Below are positions 63,839 to 64,000 of a stretch of 64,000 nt of DNA, piece by piece; position 1 is the stretch's first letter, and each line of letters opens with the position of its first letter. Source of the stretch: Stomoxys calcitrans (lineage: Eukaryota > Arthropoda > Insecta > Diptera > Muscidae); the NCBI RefSeq assembly GCF_963082655.1, contig NC_081554.1, positions 189,236,937 to 189,300,936 of the forward strand, read 5' to 3'. Below the pieces are notes generated by a model. The model did no database searches. It had not been told where the DNA came from and saw only the letters and a list, made by a program, of their open reading frames with translations. A program made the translations under genes and the position numbers.

Positions 63839-64000
63839 ATAAGGCAAGAATGTTGGTAAGCCTAACATAGCTCACTGTACCAAATTTTCGCGAAATCGGA
63901 TAATAAAAGAGCCTTTTATGGACCCAAGACCTTAGATCGGGAGATCGGTCTATATGGCAGTCAGGGACTTAGCCAGGGGGTGGCTATCGGGCACGACCAC
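63839..64000 (+). repeat. S153-A fragment cut by the window end
   Basis: One monomer (GAGATCGGTCTATATGGCAG) ends at about 63961, followed by unrelated GGACTTAGCCAGGGGGTGGC. Confidence 0.5.

Overview
The window looks like a gene-poor, repeat-rich stretch of an insect nuclear genome, most likely a higher fly (Diptera; a calyptrate such as a stable fly or house fly relative is my best guess). The reasons are the AT-rich background, one intron-split gene with a fly-like clip-domain serine protease product, fly-type LINEs (Jockey, CR1-like, RTE-like and RNase H-bearing), mariner derivatives, a tRNA-derived SINE, and very many copies of a repeat built on a motif like TATATGGCAGCTATATC. There are no operons, bacterial-style genes or CRISPR arrays.

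Only one host gene is convincing. It lies on the + strand from 6722 to 34015 and encodes a secreted clip-domain trypsin-like serine protease. I read six coding exons (6722-7013, 27626-28731, 28792-28826, 33194-33329, 33408-33704, 33860-34015) giving 673 residues: signal peptide, acidic spacer, six-cysteine clip domain (138-203), Pro/Thr/Ser-rich linker, activation site R433/I434, catalytic triad H474/D526/S625 and Asp619 in the S1 pocket. Intron 1 (20.6 kb) and intron 3 (4.4 kb) are filled with transposons. Exons 2-6 are secure; the far-away exon 1 is an inference from its signal peptide and a matching splice phase.

The dominant repeat is a set of 0.6-2.1 kb elements, here called S153. Each has an array of about 153-bp monomers between related ends. 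The left end carries a GC-rich palindrome (TTCGGCCGGGCCGAA) and a TATACCCACCACC motif; the right end carries the reverse complement of that motif. At least two subfamilies (A and B) share the monomer length, and a B copy at 51996-53150 has two alternating monomer types, a higher-order repeat of about 306 bp. S153 copies cover roughly 1-2.9, 3.4-5.1, 7.3-10.2, 14.5-20, 21.5-26.8, 34.2-37.9, 39.1-42.4, 51.3-53.1, 55-57.3 and 59.4-64 kb.

Other mobile DNA is often nested. An RNase H LINE at 10335-12475 has a 76-bp mariner MITE inside it. An inverted copy of the same LINE family (35410-37632) sits inside an S153 element. Deleted ORF1/RNase H LINE copies lie in intron 3. A Jockey reverse transcriptase has an open frame (44323-45609) and abuts a mariner MITE. 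A CR1-like LINE (48899-50466) is inserted into an RTE-like LINE with an 8-bp target duplication. An internally deleted mariner (53904-54661) is a plausible relative of the 76-bp MITE. Eight copies or fragments of one tRNA-derived SINE and two Helitron-like 3' ends are also present. Unique sequence (12.5-14.5, 20-21.1, 23.1-24.1, 37.9-39.1, 42.4-43.8, 46.6-48.3, 57.6-58.5 and 62-63 kb) shows no gene I can support.
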